From positions 2,454,501 to 2,518,500 of the forward strand of contig JAAVLL010000001.1 of NCBI GenBank assembly GCA_012103035.1: a stretch of 64,000 nt of DNA, in the 5' to 3' direction. A model generated the notes under the pieces. It did no database searches and was not told where the DNA came from. It was given only the letters and a program-made list of their open reading frames with translations. Below are positions 20,744 through 29,990 of this stretch, piece after piece. The stretch comes from Brucella oryzae. Lineage in GTDB: Bacteria; Pseudomonadota; Alphaproteobacteria; Rhizobiales; Rhizobiaceae. A program made the position numbers and the translations under genes. Each line of letters begins with the position of its first letter. The stretch's first letter is position 1.

Positions 20744-21862
20744 TTAAACACGCATGGGCATCAGGACATAAAGGACGTCTTCATCGCCCGTGTCGCGCAC
20801 CAGCGTCGGTGAACCGGCGTCGGCCAGCATGAAGACCGCATCGGAACCTGAAAGCTGGCTGGTGATGTCGAGCAGATATTTCGAGTTGAACCCGATATCG
20901 AGCGGATCGGCGTCATAGTCCGCCGCAAGCTCGTCGGTAGCGCTGCCGGAATCGGGATTGTTGACGGTGAGCGTCAGCTGGCCATCGGCAATCGAAAGCT
21001 TGACCGCGCGGCCACGTTCGCTCGAAATGGTCGAGACGCGATCCACGGAGGCTGCAAATTCCTGACGACCGATGGTGAGCTTCTTGTCGTTGCCCGACGG
21101 AATCACACGCTGGTAATCGGGGAAGGTGCCGTCGATCAGTTTCGAGGTAAGAACCACCGATCCGACCGTAAAGCGAATCTTGGCATCAGACAGCTCCACC
21201 GTGACGACTACATCCGGCACATCGACCAGCTTCTGCAGCTCGGCAACCGTCTTGCGCGGGATGATGATGCCCGGCATGCCTTCCGTGCCGGACGGTGCTT
21301 CAAGTTCGGCACGCGCAAGACGATGACCGTCGGTCGCGACAGCGCGCAGCTTCAAAGCACCGTCGTTTTCGATGGCATGGAAGAAAATACCGTTGAGATA
21401 ATAGCGGGTTTCTTCCGTCGAAATTGCGAACTGCGTGCGGTCGATGAGACGCTTCAGCGCCTGCGCCTCTATCCGGAAGGAATGGGTGAATGCACCTGCG
21501 GTCAATTCGGGGAAATCAGACTGCGGGAGGCACTGCAGGCGGAAGGACGACTTACCCGAAATGACCGACATGGAGCCGCCGTCCGGGTTGGTCGACAGCA
21601 TGACTTCAGCGCCATCCGGCAGCTTGCGGACGATGTCGTAGAGAAGATGCGCCGGAACCGTCGTGGCACCCGCCTGTTCCACCATGGCGGCCGTCGCTTC
21701 ATTGACTTCGAGATCAAGGTCGGTCGCCTTGAGTGCGAGGCTTGCGCCCTCGGCCTGCAAAAGCACGTTCGACAGAATCGGTATCGTGTTGCGGCGCTCC
21801 ACGACACGGTGGACGTGGTTGAGAGATTTGAGAAGGTTCGATCGCTCTAGGGTAACACGCAT
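20744..21862 (-). CDS. dnaN: DNA polymerase III subunit beta (sliding clamp)
   Basis: Ring-shaped processivity clamp, intact at 372 residues. MRVTLERSNLLKSLNHVHRV opens domain 1; RLIDRTQFAISTEETRYYLN is the start of domain 2 and the C-terminus YVLMPMRV is the family's hallmark. An in-frame upstream start at 21901 (MQLPCPSERV...) is not conserved in the family, so the ATG at 21862 is preferred. Gene order dnaA-dnaN-recF is the ancestral one. A terminator separates it from dnaA. Confidence 0.96.
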   Translation of the reverse strand: MRVTLERSNLLKSLNHVHRVVERRNTIPILSNVLLQAEGASLALKATDLDLEVNEATAAMVEQAGATTVPAHLLYDIVRKLPDGAEVMLSTNPDGGSMSVISGKSSFRLQCLPQSDFPELTAGAFTHSFRIEAQALKRLIDRTQFAISTEETRYYLNGIFFHAIENDGALKLRAVATDGHRLARAELEAPSGTEGMPGIIIPRKTVAELQKLVDVPDVVVTVELSDAKIRFTVGSVVLTSKLIDGTFPDYQRVIPSGNDKKLTIGRQEFAASVDRVSTISSERGRAVKLSIADGQLTLTVNNPDSGSATDELAADYDADPLDIGFNSKYLLDITSQLSGSDAVFMLADAGSPTLVRDTGDEDVLYVLMPMRV

Positions 21863-21985
21863 GTTCAAACGCACTCGCTCGCTGGGACAGGGCAACTGCA
21901 TCTGACGGGCAGGCAGGCGGCCCCTGTCGATAAGGCGCCGAGGCGCCAGAAGGTCCGTTAAAGTGGCAGATTTTTGGAGAAAAGC

Positions 21986-22024
21986 AAGCCCGGGCCATGT
22001 CGGAAAGCGACAGGACCCGGGCTT
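21986..22024 (-). terminator. Terminator between dnaA and dnaN
   Basis: AAGCCCGGG at 21986-21994 pairs with CCCGGGCTT at 22016-22024, with a nested GTCGGAAAGCGAC hairpin in the loop. On the minus strand it is followed by GCTTTTCT. It lies 39 bp after the dnaA stop, so dnaN likely has its own promoter in the remaining ~120 bp. Confidence 0.75.
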
Positions 22025-22063
22025 TTGTTGATAACCGCCATTGATAGCGGGAAGCTTCTGTAA

Positions 22064-23666
22064 TCAGGCAGCCTGATCGTTGATGAGGCGCTTCAGAAGC
22101 TCAAGTTCCTGGGCCAGCTTGGTGTCGGCACCGACCAGGTCTTCGATCTTGCGCACGGCATGAAGAACCGTGGTGTGATCGCGTCCGCCGAAGCGGCGAC
22201 CGATTTCCGGCAAGGAGCGCGGCGTCATCATCTTGGCAAGATACATCGCCACCTGACGCGGCTTCACGATGGTGCGCGTGCGGCGGTTCGACAGCAGGTC
22301 CTGCTTCGAGACATTGTAATGACGCGCCACGATGCGCTGGATTTCCTCGATGCGGATGCGCTTTGGTTCGCCGACACGGGTCAGATGCCCCAGCAACTCG
22401 TCAACCCGATCAATGGAAATATTCGGTTCGAAAGACTGGCGGAACAGAAGCTGGTTGAAAGCGCCTTCCAGCTCGCGGCCCGATCCGGTGACAGTGCGGG
22501 CAACGTGAGAGAATCTCTTCGCCAATATTGAGGCTCGAATCTTCTGCCTGCGCCACGGCGAGACGGCGGCGCAACATCTCGACCCGCATGTCGTAATCTG
22601 GAGCCGCTACTTCGAGGGCAACGCCCCTGAAGACGTGAACGAACACGTACATCGAGCGATTCCAGTTCGGAAGGTGCACGGTCGGCAGCAACCACAACCT
22701 GCTTGGCGCTATCGAGCAGCGTATTCAGGAGATGACAGAACTCGTGCTGGATCGACTTGCCTTGCAGGAACTGCATGTCGTCGATCACGAGAAGATCGAT
22801 ATCGCGCAGCTGTTCCTTGAAGGAGAGCGCATTATTGTCGCGGATCGCAGTGGCGAAGCGCCACATGAAATACTCGGCCGTCAGATAGACAACGCGGGCC
22901 TTTTCCTGACGCTGGAGCGCGGCGGCGGCGATTGCCTGCAGAAGGTGCGTCTTACCGAGACCGACGGAAGCATGGATGAAAAGCGGATTGAAACGGACCG
23001 CACTGGAGCCGGCTTCCGCAATAGTGCGGGCGGCAGCAAGCGCCACGCGATTCGATGCGCCATCGACAAAGCTGTCAAACGTATAGCGCGGGTCGAGCGG
23101 AGACCCCAGGACCGATCCCGAAGCCGCTGCCGATTCTGCAACCACTGCGGAACCGCGCTTATCGCCCAGCGACTGACCGCCGAAGGACTGTCCAAGCGGG
23201 AACACCGTTTTTCGCGCGGAGCGACGGCAGGCTTGGTTTCAGCGGCTTCGCAGGTTTCGACGGGAGCGGCGCTGCGCACCACGCGGCTTACGCCACGAAC
23301 CACAACTTCAACCTTCAGAATCTGCGGGTTTTCTTCCTGCCACAGCTCGGTCAGAAGTTCGGAATAGTGATTGTTGATCCAGGAACGCAGAAACGCCGTC
23401 GGAACCGACAGGCGGACAATGCTCTTGGAGATGTCGTCGAGCTTCAGACGACCAAACCAGCTGGAATAAATCTCGGTGCCGACGCGGGCTTTCAGCTTTG
23501 CCGTAAGGCGCTCGAAAACCTCATCACCTGCATTGCCGTTCAACTCGACCAGGCTCTTGTCATTTCCGGTAGCAGAAGATCCATGGATACGGTTTGCATG
23601 TGCATCATCACCCATCGTTGCCGTCGATTTGCCGGTCATCATTGCCATCGTCTCGCCTGCCTTCAC
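22064..23666 (-). CDS. dnaA: Chromosomal replication initiator protein DnaA
   Basis: AAA+ initiator that binds DnaA boxes and opens the origin. Domain I is [20 protein letters not shown]; the Walker A is [19 protein letters not shown], Walker [13 protein letters not shown], and domain IV carries the signature [20 protein letters not shown]. Indels near 23215 (one base), 22620 and 22510 (each one extra or two missing bases) disturb it. Repaired, it is about 535 residues and ends [14 protein letters not shown]. The start may be ATG at 23666 or an internal Met at 23648; the N-terminal ~35 residues are poorly conserved. It reads away from the AT-rich region at 23.7-24.5 kb. Confidence 0.95.
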
Positions 23667-24471
23667 ATTCGTACGCGCCGTTTTTGGCGCTTGTCATTTT
23701 TCCTGTCCGAACCGCAGACTTATCGTCTGTCTGGCACGGCAGGTACTCACTCACAAAGCCCGGCTCTGCAGCCCTTGGCCAAACACAAACTCAAACAGTC
23801 CCATGAGGACCCACACCCGGATACTCCTTCCCGGCGACCTTTTACGACTCACAACACTTTTACCGGAGGCTGATTGCCCGGAAAGAAATCCGCCACAACC
23901 ATTCAATTGTCGGGGACATGCCTAAAACGGCATTCCGGTTAATGAACGGTAAGCAAACAACCATGAGGAACAGGACCTTACGACCAGAATACCACACCCG
24001 CAGGCTATGATGCCCACGCCAACAAACTCTCTATTTGATGCTAACTCCGGGCCGGTGGCCCACCCTCTTATGCCCTGACTTTAGCGAAGCCCCGCTGCAA
24101 AGGGCAAGCCTCAGAAAGCCACATTTTTACCTAGAGCCCTTGCAGAGATATTTGGCCAAAGTAGGGAATCGGACGCCAGCGAAATAACACCTTTGGATTC
24201 AATGCGTTTTCATAGGACAATTTTTAGGTGATCCTGATATGTTCTGCTTAAAAATAAATTTAAAAATATTCCTTGACTCAATCACCCTTCCGAGTCCCTA
24301 AACCTGCCTGTGGATAATGGTGGATAAAAATATACAACCATTTGAAAATACTAATTAAATCACCAGATGTGAAATAAGCCGCCCTGCAAGATATTCCAAC
24401 TAGGCATTGAAAAATCTCTACAATTCAAGGTGGAGCGAGAGAACGTCGGTTTTCTGAAAAGCGTTCAAAGA
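23667..24471. other. AT-rich dnaA-rpsT intergenic region, origin-like
   Basis: About 800 bp without a convincing gene. It holds one perfect DnaA box (24309) and one near box (GGTGGATAA, 24319-24327). AT-rich stretches lie on both sides: TTAAAAATAAATTTAAAAAT near 24247-24268, and 24326-24362. Four GANTC methylation sites (24166, 24196, 24275, 24292) fall within 131 bp. This could be the dnaA control region, a replication origin or both. In several Rhizobiales the working origin is near hemE/parAB, not dnaA, so I do not call it oriC outright. Confidence 0.5.
24309..24317 (-). promoter_or_regulatory. DnaA box
   Basis: TGTGGATAA is the exact complement of the consensus TTATCCACA. A second, one-mismatch copy (GGTGGATAA) starts 10 bp later at 24319 in the same orientation, nearly one helical turn away. 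Both lie about 640 bp upstream of the dnaA start. Confidence 0.7.
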
Positions 24472-24498
24472 AAACCCGGCTAACAATGAGCCGGGTTT
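24472..24498 (-). terminator. rpsT terminator
   Basis: AAACCCGGCT and AGCCGGGTTT form a perfect 10-bp stem around a 7-base loop. On the minus strand the stem is followed by a T-rich tail (TTTTCTTTG), and it lies 30 bp after the rpsT stop. Confidence 0.9.
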
Positions 24499-24528
24499 CG
24501 AAACTGATCCATAAGAATGGACGACTAT

Positions 24529-24795
24529 TTAGGCGTTGAGAGCCTTAACGCGCTGGGCAAGGCGAGACACCTTACGCGAAGCGGTATTCTTGTGCATCAC
24601 GCCCTTGGAAGCAGCGCGCATCAGTTCAGGCTCAGCAGCCTTGAACGCGACTTCTGCGGCCTGCTTGTCGCCGCTCAGCAGAGCGTCTTCCAGCTTGCGC
24701 ACGAAGGTGCGAACGCGCGAACGGCGGGACTTATTGATTTCGGTGCGGGCAGCGATCTTGCGCACTGCCTTCTTGGCCGAAGGAGTATTGGCCAT
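24529..24795 (-). CDS. rpsT: 30S ribosomal protein S20
   Basis: Intact 88-residue basic protein that binds 16S rRNA in the 30S body. [38 protein letters not shown] and the C-terminal [19 protein letters not shown] are the family hallmarks. The start is preceded by AAGAGAGGC. A good sigma-70 promoter lies 110-140 bp upstream and a terminator follows, so it is a single-gene unit divergent in function but not in strand from dnaA. Confidence 0.97.
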   Translation of the reverse strand: MANTPSAKKAVRKIAARTEINKSRRSRVRTFVRKLEDALLSGDKQAAEVAFKAAEPELMRAASKGVMHKNTASRKVSRLAQRVKALNA

Positions 24796-24908
24796 TAATG
24801 CCTCTCTTTTTCTGTCAGCTAGCCAGGGGCAAAACCGCCGGGCACAAAACCTCTAGGGCAGCCGAGAAAATCCCTTGAAGATCCCTGGGGCCGCCGATCC
24901 GTGGCGGG

Positions 24909-24937
24909 CTTATAGATCAGCTTTGGCGCGGCGTCAA
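24909..24937 (-). promoter_or_regulatory. Likely sigma-70 promoter of rpsT
   Basis: On the minus strand TTGACG (24937-24932) and TATAAG (24914-24909) are separated by exactly 17 bp. It is oriented toward rpsT, whose ATG is 114 bp downstream. Both hexamers match the consensus in at least four positions. Confidence 0.65.
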
Positions 24938-25059
24938 CGTGGATTCTGCCCCAAAGCGCGATCAAAAGCCGCAAACCGGGCCCGAAAGCCCGTCAAAAGC
25001 AACGTGAAGGCTTCCGGACAGCTCTTGTCGGGGCAGTCTTTGGACCGTCAGCCGACCAA

Positions 25060-25833
25060 TCAGCGATTCTTGAACGATGGCGTGCGCTTGTCGATGAAGG
25101 CTGCCATGCCTTCTTTCTGGTCCTCCGTTGCAAACAGAGAATGGAACTGACGACGTTCAAAACGAAGCCCCTCGCTCAGCGTCATTTCATAGGTGCGGTT
25201 GACCGCTTCCTGACCATCAGCACCGACGGACGCGAGAAAGATGCAATGCGTTCGGCGGCCTTCAGTGCTTCTTCCAGAAGCTCTTCCGGCGCAACGACCC
25301 GAGAGACGAGACCGCTGCGTTCGGCTTCCGCCGCATCCATCATGCGCCCGGTCAGGCACATATCCATCGCCTTGGACTTGCCGACATAGCGCGTGAGGCG
25401 CTGCGAACCGCCCATGCCGGGCATGACGCCGAGCGTGATTTCCGGCTGGCCGAATTTTGCATTGCTGCCCGCGATGATGAAATCGCACATCATGGCCAGC
25501 TTCGCAGCCGCCACCGAGCGCATAGCCCGAGACCGCCGCGATGATCGGCTTGCGAACACGATCCACCTTCTGCCAGTCGGCGAACATATCCTGAAGATAG
25601 GCATCCACGAAATCGATCGGTTGCATCTCCTTGATGTCGGCACCGGCGGCAAAGGCCTTTTCGGAGCCGGTCAGAACAATCGCGCCGATCTTGCCGTCCA
25701 TATCGAAAGCGCCGAGCGCCTCCGTCAGTTCGTCGAGCACCTTGCGATTCAGGGCATTGAGCGCCTGCGGACGGTTGAGGCGGATGAGGCCGACGCCGCC
25801 ACGTGTTTCAACGATGATCGTTTCATAGGCCAT
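25060..25833 (-). CDS. Enoyl-CoA hydratase/isomerase family protein
   Basis: Crotonase-fold enzyme, 257 residues after repair, the standard length of short-chain enoyl-CoA hydratase. [20 protein letters not shown] opens it. The oxyanion-hole segments are [14 protein letters not shown] and ALGGGCELAMMCDF, and the catalytic Glu positions are in [20 protein letters not shown], as in hydratases with both Glu residues. One extra A near 25508 and one missing A near 25228 shift the frame and cancel. The ATG at 25833 is preferred over 25854 by homology. It probably acts in fatty-acid beta-oxidation. Confidence 0.9.
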   Translation of the reverse strand: MAYETIIVETRGGVGLIRLNRPQALNALNRKVLDELTEALGAFDMDGKIGAIVLTGSEKAFAAGADIKEMQPIDFVDAYLQDMFADWQKVDRVRKPIIAAVSGYALGGGCEAGHDVRFHHRGQQCKIRPAGNHARRHARHGRFAAPHALCRQVQGDGYVPDRAHDGCGGSRTQRSRLSGRCAGRASGRSTEGRRTHCIFLASVGADGQEAVNRTYEMTLSEGLRFERRQFHSLFATEDQKEGMAAFIDKRTPSFKNR

Positions 25834-25877
25834 GGATTTGAACTCCTCCTTCAACGGCTGGCTGCAGGTCTTTTGCC

Positions 25878-25998
25878 GCGCATCTTATCCGAAAACCGCT
25901 TCCCACTTTTCGGGACGCGCTCCAGAGCATTTCCGGCAAAGTGCGAAGCGGCTTTGCGTTGGATAATGCGTGAAAACAAATAGATAGAGCGGTTCCGA
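25878..25998. repeat. Composite palindromic repeat (two palindromes in tandem)
   Basis: 25878-25920 is a copy of the GCGCATC palindrome seen at 4728. It is followed at once by a second palindrome at 25925-25970, AGCATTTCC...GGATAATGCG. A tail ACAAATAGATAGAGCGGTTC follows. The second palindrome also occurs alone and inverted at 53996, so two units can combine or travel separately. It lies between the enoyl-CoA hydratase and mutM genes. Confidence 0.8.
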
Positions 25999-26067
25999 CG
26001 ATTCCATCTAAACCAGAACCGCGCTATTGGCGGGCAAAGTGGACCGGCAGGGCTTCTTTTCAAGGCC

Positions 26068-26947
26068 TCATTGCTGGCAGGAAGCACAGAAAAAGTCGAA
26101 CGTCCTGACTGTACCGCGCGCTCGACAATGCCGTTGCAGGCAGGATTTCTGCATGGTTCCCCTCGCGCCCATAGACAGAGAATGAATGCTGGAAATAGCC
26201 GAGCGCACCGTCCGCCTGGATATAATCCTTCAGAGTTGAACCGCCTGCGGCAATGGCTTCCGCAATCACCATGCGGATATCGGAGGCCAGTTGCTCCATG
26301 ATTGCTGCGTCCTGTGCAATAGACCCCGCGGAACGCATCGGCGACAGATGACTGCGCCAGAGCGCTTCACAGACATAAATGTTGCCTAGACCGGCGATCA
26401 GCCGCTGATCGAGCAGCGCTGCCTTGAGCGGCGCTTTGCGGCCGGTAAAGAGTTCCGCCAGCACAGTGCCTGAAAGCAGATTGCCTGTCGGCTCGATGCC
26501 GAGGCTTGCCAGAAACGGATGGGTATCCAGCGTGCCTTCCTCGGCAAAGAGCATGAAGCCGAAACGGCGTGGATCGTTGTAGATCACGCGGGCAGGAGCG
26601 CCATCGGCGCGCAGGAGATGAAACACGACATGATCATGCGCACTCAGCTTGGAACGCTCATGATGGAATTCGCCGGGCATGCCGCCGCAGTTATCGGTTT
26701 CGATGCGAAACGATCCCGACATCCCGAGATGGCTGATGACCGATAGGCCGTCATTGAGATGCATCGTGAGATATTTCGCGCGACGTCCAAGCGCTGCGAT
26801 ACGTCGACCGGAAAGACGTTCGACAAATCGGTCGGGAAAGGGAAAGCGCAGGTCCGGGCGACGCTGTTCGATCCGCTCGACGGTCGCGCCCTCCATGACA
26901 GGCTGCAGACCGCGTCGAACCGTCTCGACCTCTGGTAATTCGGGCAT
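26068..26947 (-). CDS. mutM: Formamidopyrimidine-DNA glycosylase
   Basis: Base-excision repair enzyme removing 8-oxoguanine and formamidopyrimidines. The catalytic N-terminal Pro2-Glu3 is present ([20 protein letters not shown]). Lys of the H2TH region is in [19 protein letters not shown], and the C-terminal zinc finger CRNPACNG...FFCASCQQ is restored after deletions near 26155 and 26093. Reconstructed length is 293 residues. The catalytic Pro fixes the start at 26947, since the upstream in-frame extension (MALVQDQFS) would bury it. Confidence 0.94.
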
Positions 26948-27021
26948 TGAAAACTGATCCTGAACAAGAGCCATGTATTGGCTTTGCCCTTATATGTTCA
27001 GTTTTGCCCGCGATGCCAAGC

Positions 27022-27569
27022 TCAGCAATTGGTACAGGGAATCGTGTTCGTATAGCGTGGCGCCAAATAATAGGTTTCGCTCATCGGAATGCTCGTGGAA
27101 ATCCATGCATTGAGCGGCTTGTAGTCGAGCTCGACATCGACTTTGATGAAATAGGATCCCTCAACCAGGAGACTTGCCGGAAAATTGCTGGCAACACCTT
27201 TTTCTGCCGCAAAATCCGCAATATTGGCATAGGACCAATCCACCTTCGGCTCCAGGTTGTTGGCATTCTCCGTTCCGTCGATCCTGATTGCCGTGATCCT
27301 AATCTTCGGGTCGCTCCGGCCATAGGGCAGAAGCGAAGCGCGACCGATATTGAACATGTCGTCCAGGTCATTCTTCGTGACCGACAATTGGCGGGCAACC
27401 AGATCGGCAGGACGCTGGCCGAGCGCGACACTTTCTTGTTCGTGTCCATCCCATCGGCAAGATCGACGGAGCCTAGATAAAGCAGAAGCAGGAGGGGCGC
27501 GATGAGCGCGAATTCAACCGCTCCCAAGCCACGCCGGTCACTCAGAAATTTTCGAAGATAATTACACAT
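27022..27569 (-). CDS. TadE/TadG-like pilus assembly protein (second)
   Basis: Pseudopilin-like protein of the Tad system, about 182 residues. It has the TadE N-terminal pattern: a short basic leader (MCNYLRKFLSDRRGLGAVEF) then a hydrophobic helix ALIAPLLLLLYLGSVDLAD. The Glu of AVEFALIAP is the conserved position used by prepilin processing. One deletion near 27413. The C-terminal part (RIDGTENANNLEPKVDWSYA) is typical of TadG-like proteins. It lies downstream of another TadE-like gene on the same strand. Confidence 0.8.
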
Positions 27570-27600
27570 GACACTTAATCGCTCTGGTGATCGCCCTGGA

Positions 27601-27624
27601 GCGCATCCCGAAAAGTATGAAACG
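27601..27624. repeat. Half copy of the GCGCATC palindromic repeat
   Basis: GCGCATCCCGAAAAGTATGA then AACG matches the right half of the palindrome seen at 4728 and 38831, with one mismatch. It occupies the 79-bp gap between the two TadE-like genes. Confidence 0.6.
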
Positions 27625-27648
27625 CTCTTCGGAGGCGCGTCGGTTGTT

Positions 27649-28178
27649 TCAGTTCGGAAAAGGCTCGTTCTGCCAGGTAAGCGTTGCAAAAGAGGCATCG
27701 TGCCGCCCGCCGCATGGGGGCTTTTAACCAGATAAAGAATGTTCGTCAGCACGGGCCAGGCATAAACGACATTGAGCTGGTTGATCGTGGACGTTCCACT
27801 CTTCCCGGTAATGCCTGCCCACGTCAGCCTACCCGCTTCATCAAGAAGCCCGTCCGTCGGAACCTTGTCGAACCCTTCATAGGTTCCAAGGTTGAACGAA
27901 AGATTGGGACAGCCCGCAGCGACCATGAACTGCATCTGCTGGCAGAGTTCGGTGCGCAGGGCTTCCACGCTGATCGGGACGTCTCCGATCTTGCCCGTCA
28001 TCTGCAACTTGCGCGCCACGGTCTCCGTCGCGTTGGATATGACCTGACGCGCCGCGAAACTCACGCCGACCTCGATCGTCGCAAAGATGATAATGAAAAA
28101 CGGAACGATGAGCAGCGCGAATTCAACCGCCACCGCGCCATTTGGCGCATTGGTGAAACGGCGCAAATTCGCACTCAC
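27649..28178 (-). CDS. TadE-like pilus assembly protein (first)
   Basis: About 176 residues after one repair near 27690. MSANLRRFTNAPNGAVAVEF is the TadE leader with conserved Glu, followed by a membrane helix ALLIVPFFIIIFATIEVGVS. The middle part has LCQQMQFMVAAGCPNLSFNL with a Cys pair, and the C-terminus TLTWQNEPFPN. TadE-like proteins are minor pseudopilins processed by the CpaA peptidase and needed for Flp pilus assembly. It is transcribed away from the flp and cpa genes. Confidence 0.82.
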
Positions 28179-28312
28179 CCGCGCAAGGTGACGCGCAAAA
28201 ATCCCCAGATCATAACCCCACCCAATTCTACCTGAACTCGATAGGGCGTATCGTTACAACAGGACAACCTGAAAGAGTATTAACGGAAAGGGTGGCTTAC
28301 GACTGAATACTG

Positions 28313-28732
28313 TTATTTGTCGTCAAAACCGTTCTTTGTCGAAGCCTTTTCACAATAGGGCGTGCAGGACAGCGTTTGCACTTCAGCCTGACGATAAATC
28401 CGCGTCGTTCCGCGTGTATTGCGGGAAACCACCAGTTCGCGGTCGAGGATTGGTTCGCCCTGTTTATCCATGACGACAATATTGGTGACGCCGAAATCCT
28501 TGCCGGTCAGAACGATGGTCTGTGCATCCTGAACAACCGCATCGGCAATCGACGGGTTCCCGATCACGACGCTGTCGGCAGGACGCGCCAGCCGCAAGAT
28601 GCGCGCCTGGCTGGTTTCAAGGGCTATATATTCTTCCGCAGACGCAGGTGCTGCAGCAAAGACTGCGACGAACGCAACGCCTATGGCGGGCACTATGCCG
28701 AAGCCACCCAAAGAAAACAAACGACGCGCCAC
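28313..28732 (-). CDS. Pilus assembly N-terminal-domain protein (secretin-N-like, small)
   Basis: Intact 139-residue exported protein. A Sec signal (GGFGIVPAIGVAFVAVFAAA PASA region) precedes one domain resembling the N-terminal part of CpaC: ALETSQARILRLARPADSVV, GNPSIADAVVQDAQTIVLTG. It lacks the secretin pore. The same motif, with NPTIADAVTR, is seen in the CpaC of this locus, so it may be a separate periplasmic partner of the secretin. It diverges from flp across 288 bp. Confidence 0.75.
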   Translation of the reverse strand: MARRLFSLGGFGIVPAIGVAFVAVFAAAPASAEEYIALETSQARILRLARPADSVVIGNPSIADAVVQDAQTIVLTGKDFGVTNIVVMDKQGEPILDRELVVSRNTRGTTRIYRQAEVQTLSCTPYCEKASTKNGFDDK

Positions 28733-29020
28733 GCGACGTTCCCCGCTGTACCGCCGATAGATGCGGCCCCATCAATATAATGAGCAAAGAATGAACGGGA
28801 TTGGTGAAGGAAGAATTAAGTCGCTACCGTTCCGTGCAGATCGCGCCCGCAATTCGCCAAGGATTAACCAATCGCGCGATTGTCGCACACCGGAAAGCGC
28901 CGAAACGCTTCATTAACCCTGATTGTTAAGAGGACCACAATTCCTCTCCCTATGCTTGAGCACATCCGAATTTAAAGCGCATTCCAAAACCAGCGCGATC
29001 GGAACAGCGAGGAGCATGTG

Positions 29021-29200
29021 ATGCCGACATTGATGACGCGTTTCATGAAGAACAGGGCCGGTTCGACGGCAATCGAATATGCGCTGATCGGCACGCTAGT
29101 TTCCATCATGATCATCAGCGGCGTCGCGCTTGTGGCCGGCAATGTCGGCGAAAAATTCAACGATACGGCCATACAGTTCGAACAGGCGACGAACCGCTAA
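29021..29200 (+). CDS. Flp family type IVb prepilin
   Basis: Major pilin candidate, 59 residues. RFMKNRAG is the leader and STAIEYALIG the start of the mature pilin, with Glu at +5 and Tyr at +6 after the processing Gly, the Flp signature. A long hydrophobic helix follows (TLVSIMIISGVALVAGNVGE). The ATG at 29021 directly follows a GTG (29018) that could also start; AGGAG sits just upstream. It is the first gene of the plus-strand Tad cluster and the substrate of CpaA next door. Confidence 0.93.
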   Translation: MPTLMTRFMKNRAGSTAIEYALIGTLVSIMIISGVALVAGNVGEKFNDTAIQFEQATNR

Positions 29201-29269
29201 TCACTATAGCGTAATTTCGTGCAAACAGTGGCCCAATAATGGGATGACAGGCGACGCGGGGCATCGGCG

Positions 29270-29793
29270 ATGACAGCAGCAGCCATGACGGCAATCTTCG
29301 CCCTGGCAATGGTGACCGCCATGATCACCGACCTGACGTCGATGACGATCCGTAACCGCGTTTCCGTCGGACTGGCACTTGGCTTCGTCCTGTTCGCCCC
29401 GTTCCTGGGGTTCTCCCTTTCCGACTATGCCTGGCATCTGGGTATCGGCGGTATCACGCTGATTATCACCTTTTCGCTTTTCTGCCTTCGCGCCATGGGT
29501 GGCGGCGATGCCAAGCTCATTGCCGCGACGGCCTTGTGGTTCGGCCCGAATATCAGCCTCGTGGACTATCTTGTGATGGTTTCGATCCTCGGCGGCGTGC
29601 TGACACTCACGATCATTCTTTACAGGATGATCCCCGCCCGCTACTCGCGAACCGCTATGTCTTCATGGGAACGCTTGCGCGCAAGGATGTGGGCATTCCC
29701 TACGGCATTGCCCTTGGCGCTGCCGGTCTCTGGACATTTCCACTGTCACCGGTCGGGGAAACAATGAAAACCTACATCGTGGGAGCACTTTAG
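29270..29793 (+). CDS. cpaA: Prepilin peptidase CpaA/TadV
   Basis: Inner-membrane aspartic protease (A24 family) that cleaves the Flp and TadE leaders, about 174 residues. The two catalytic Asp are in MVTAMITDLTSMTIRNR and MGGGDAKLIAATALW (GxGD). Several hydrophobic helices surround them. A deletion near 29640 shifts the C-terminus, which otherwise ends LSPVGETMKTYIVGAL. The stop codon is the first part of a palindromic repeat that begins at 29793. The start could be ATG at 29270 or a Met six codons later. Confidence 0.9.
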
Positions 29794-29860
29794 CGCATCC
29801 AGAAAAGTGCGAACCGTTTTCGGATAAGATGCGCGACAAAACAATGAGATAGAGCACATT
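29793..29860. repeat. Palindromic repeat with tail, after cpaA
   Basis: GCGCATCC...AGATGCGC (29793-29834) is an inverted copy of the repeat at 38831. It is followed by ACAAAACAATGAGATAGAGC, similar to the tail at 25972. The cpaA stop codon overlaps its first base. Confidence 0.75.
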
Positions 29861-29990
29861 TATGTGCAACGCTCGCGTGTACTCCCAATCTTTCTTCATT
29901 CGAATAAGATTATATTAACCATAATTACACGATTCCCAGTGCAATTTTGGAACACGTCATCGAGACGTGGGGATTTGCGTGGGGCACATC

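Noticed and set aside
23667-24471. Calling this oriC outright
   Set aside because: Only one perfect and one near DnaA box were found, and the known origins of several Rhizobiales are elsewhere.
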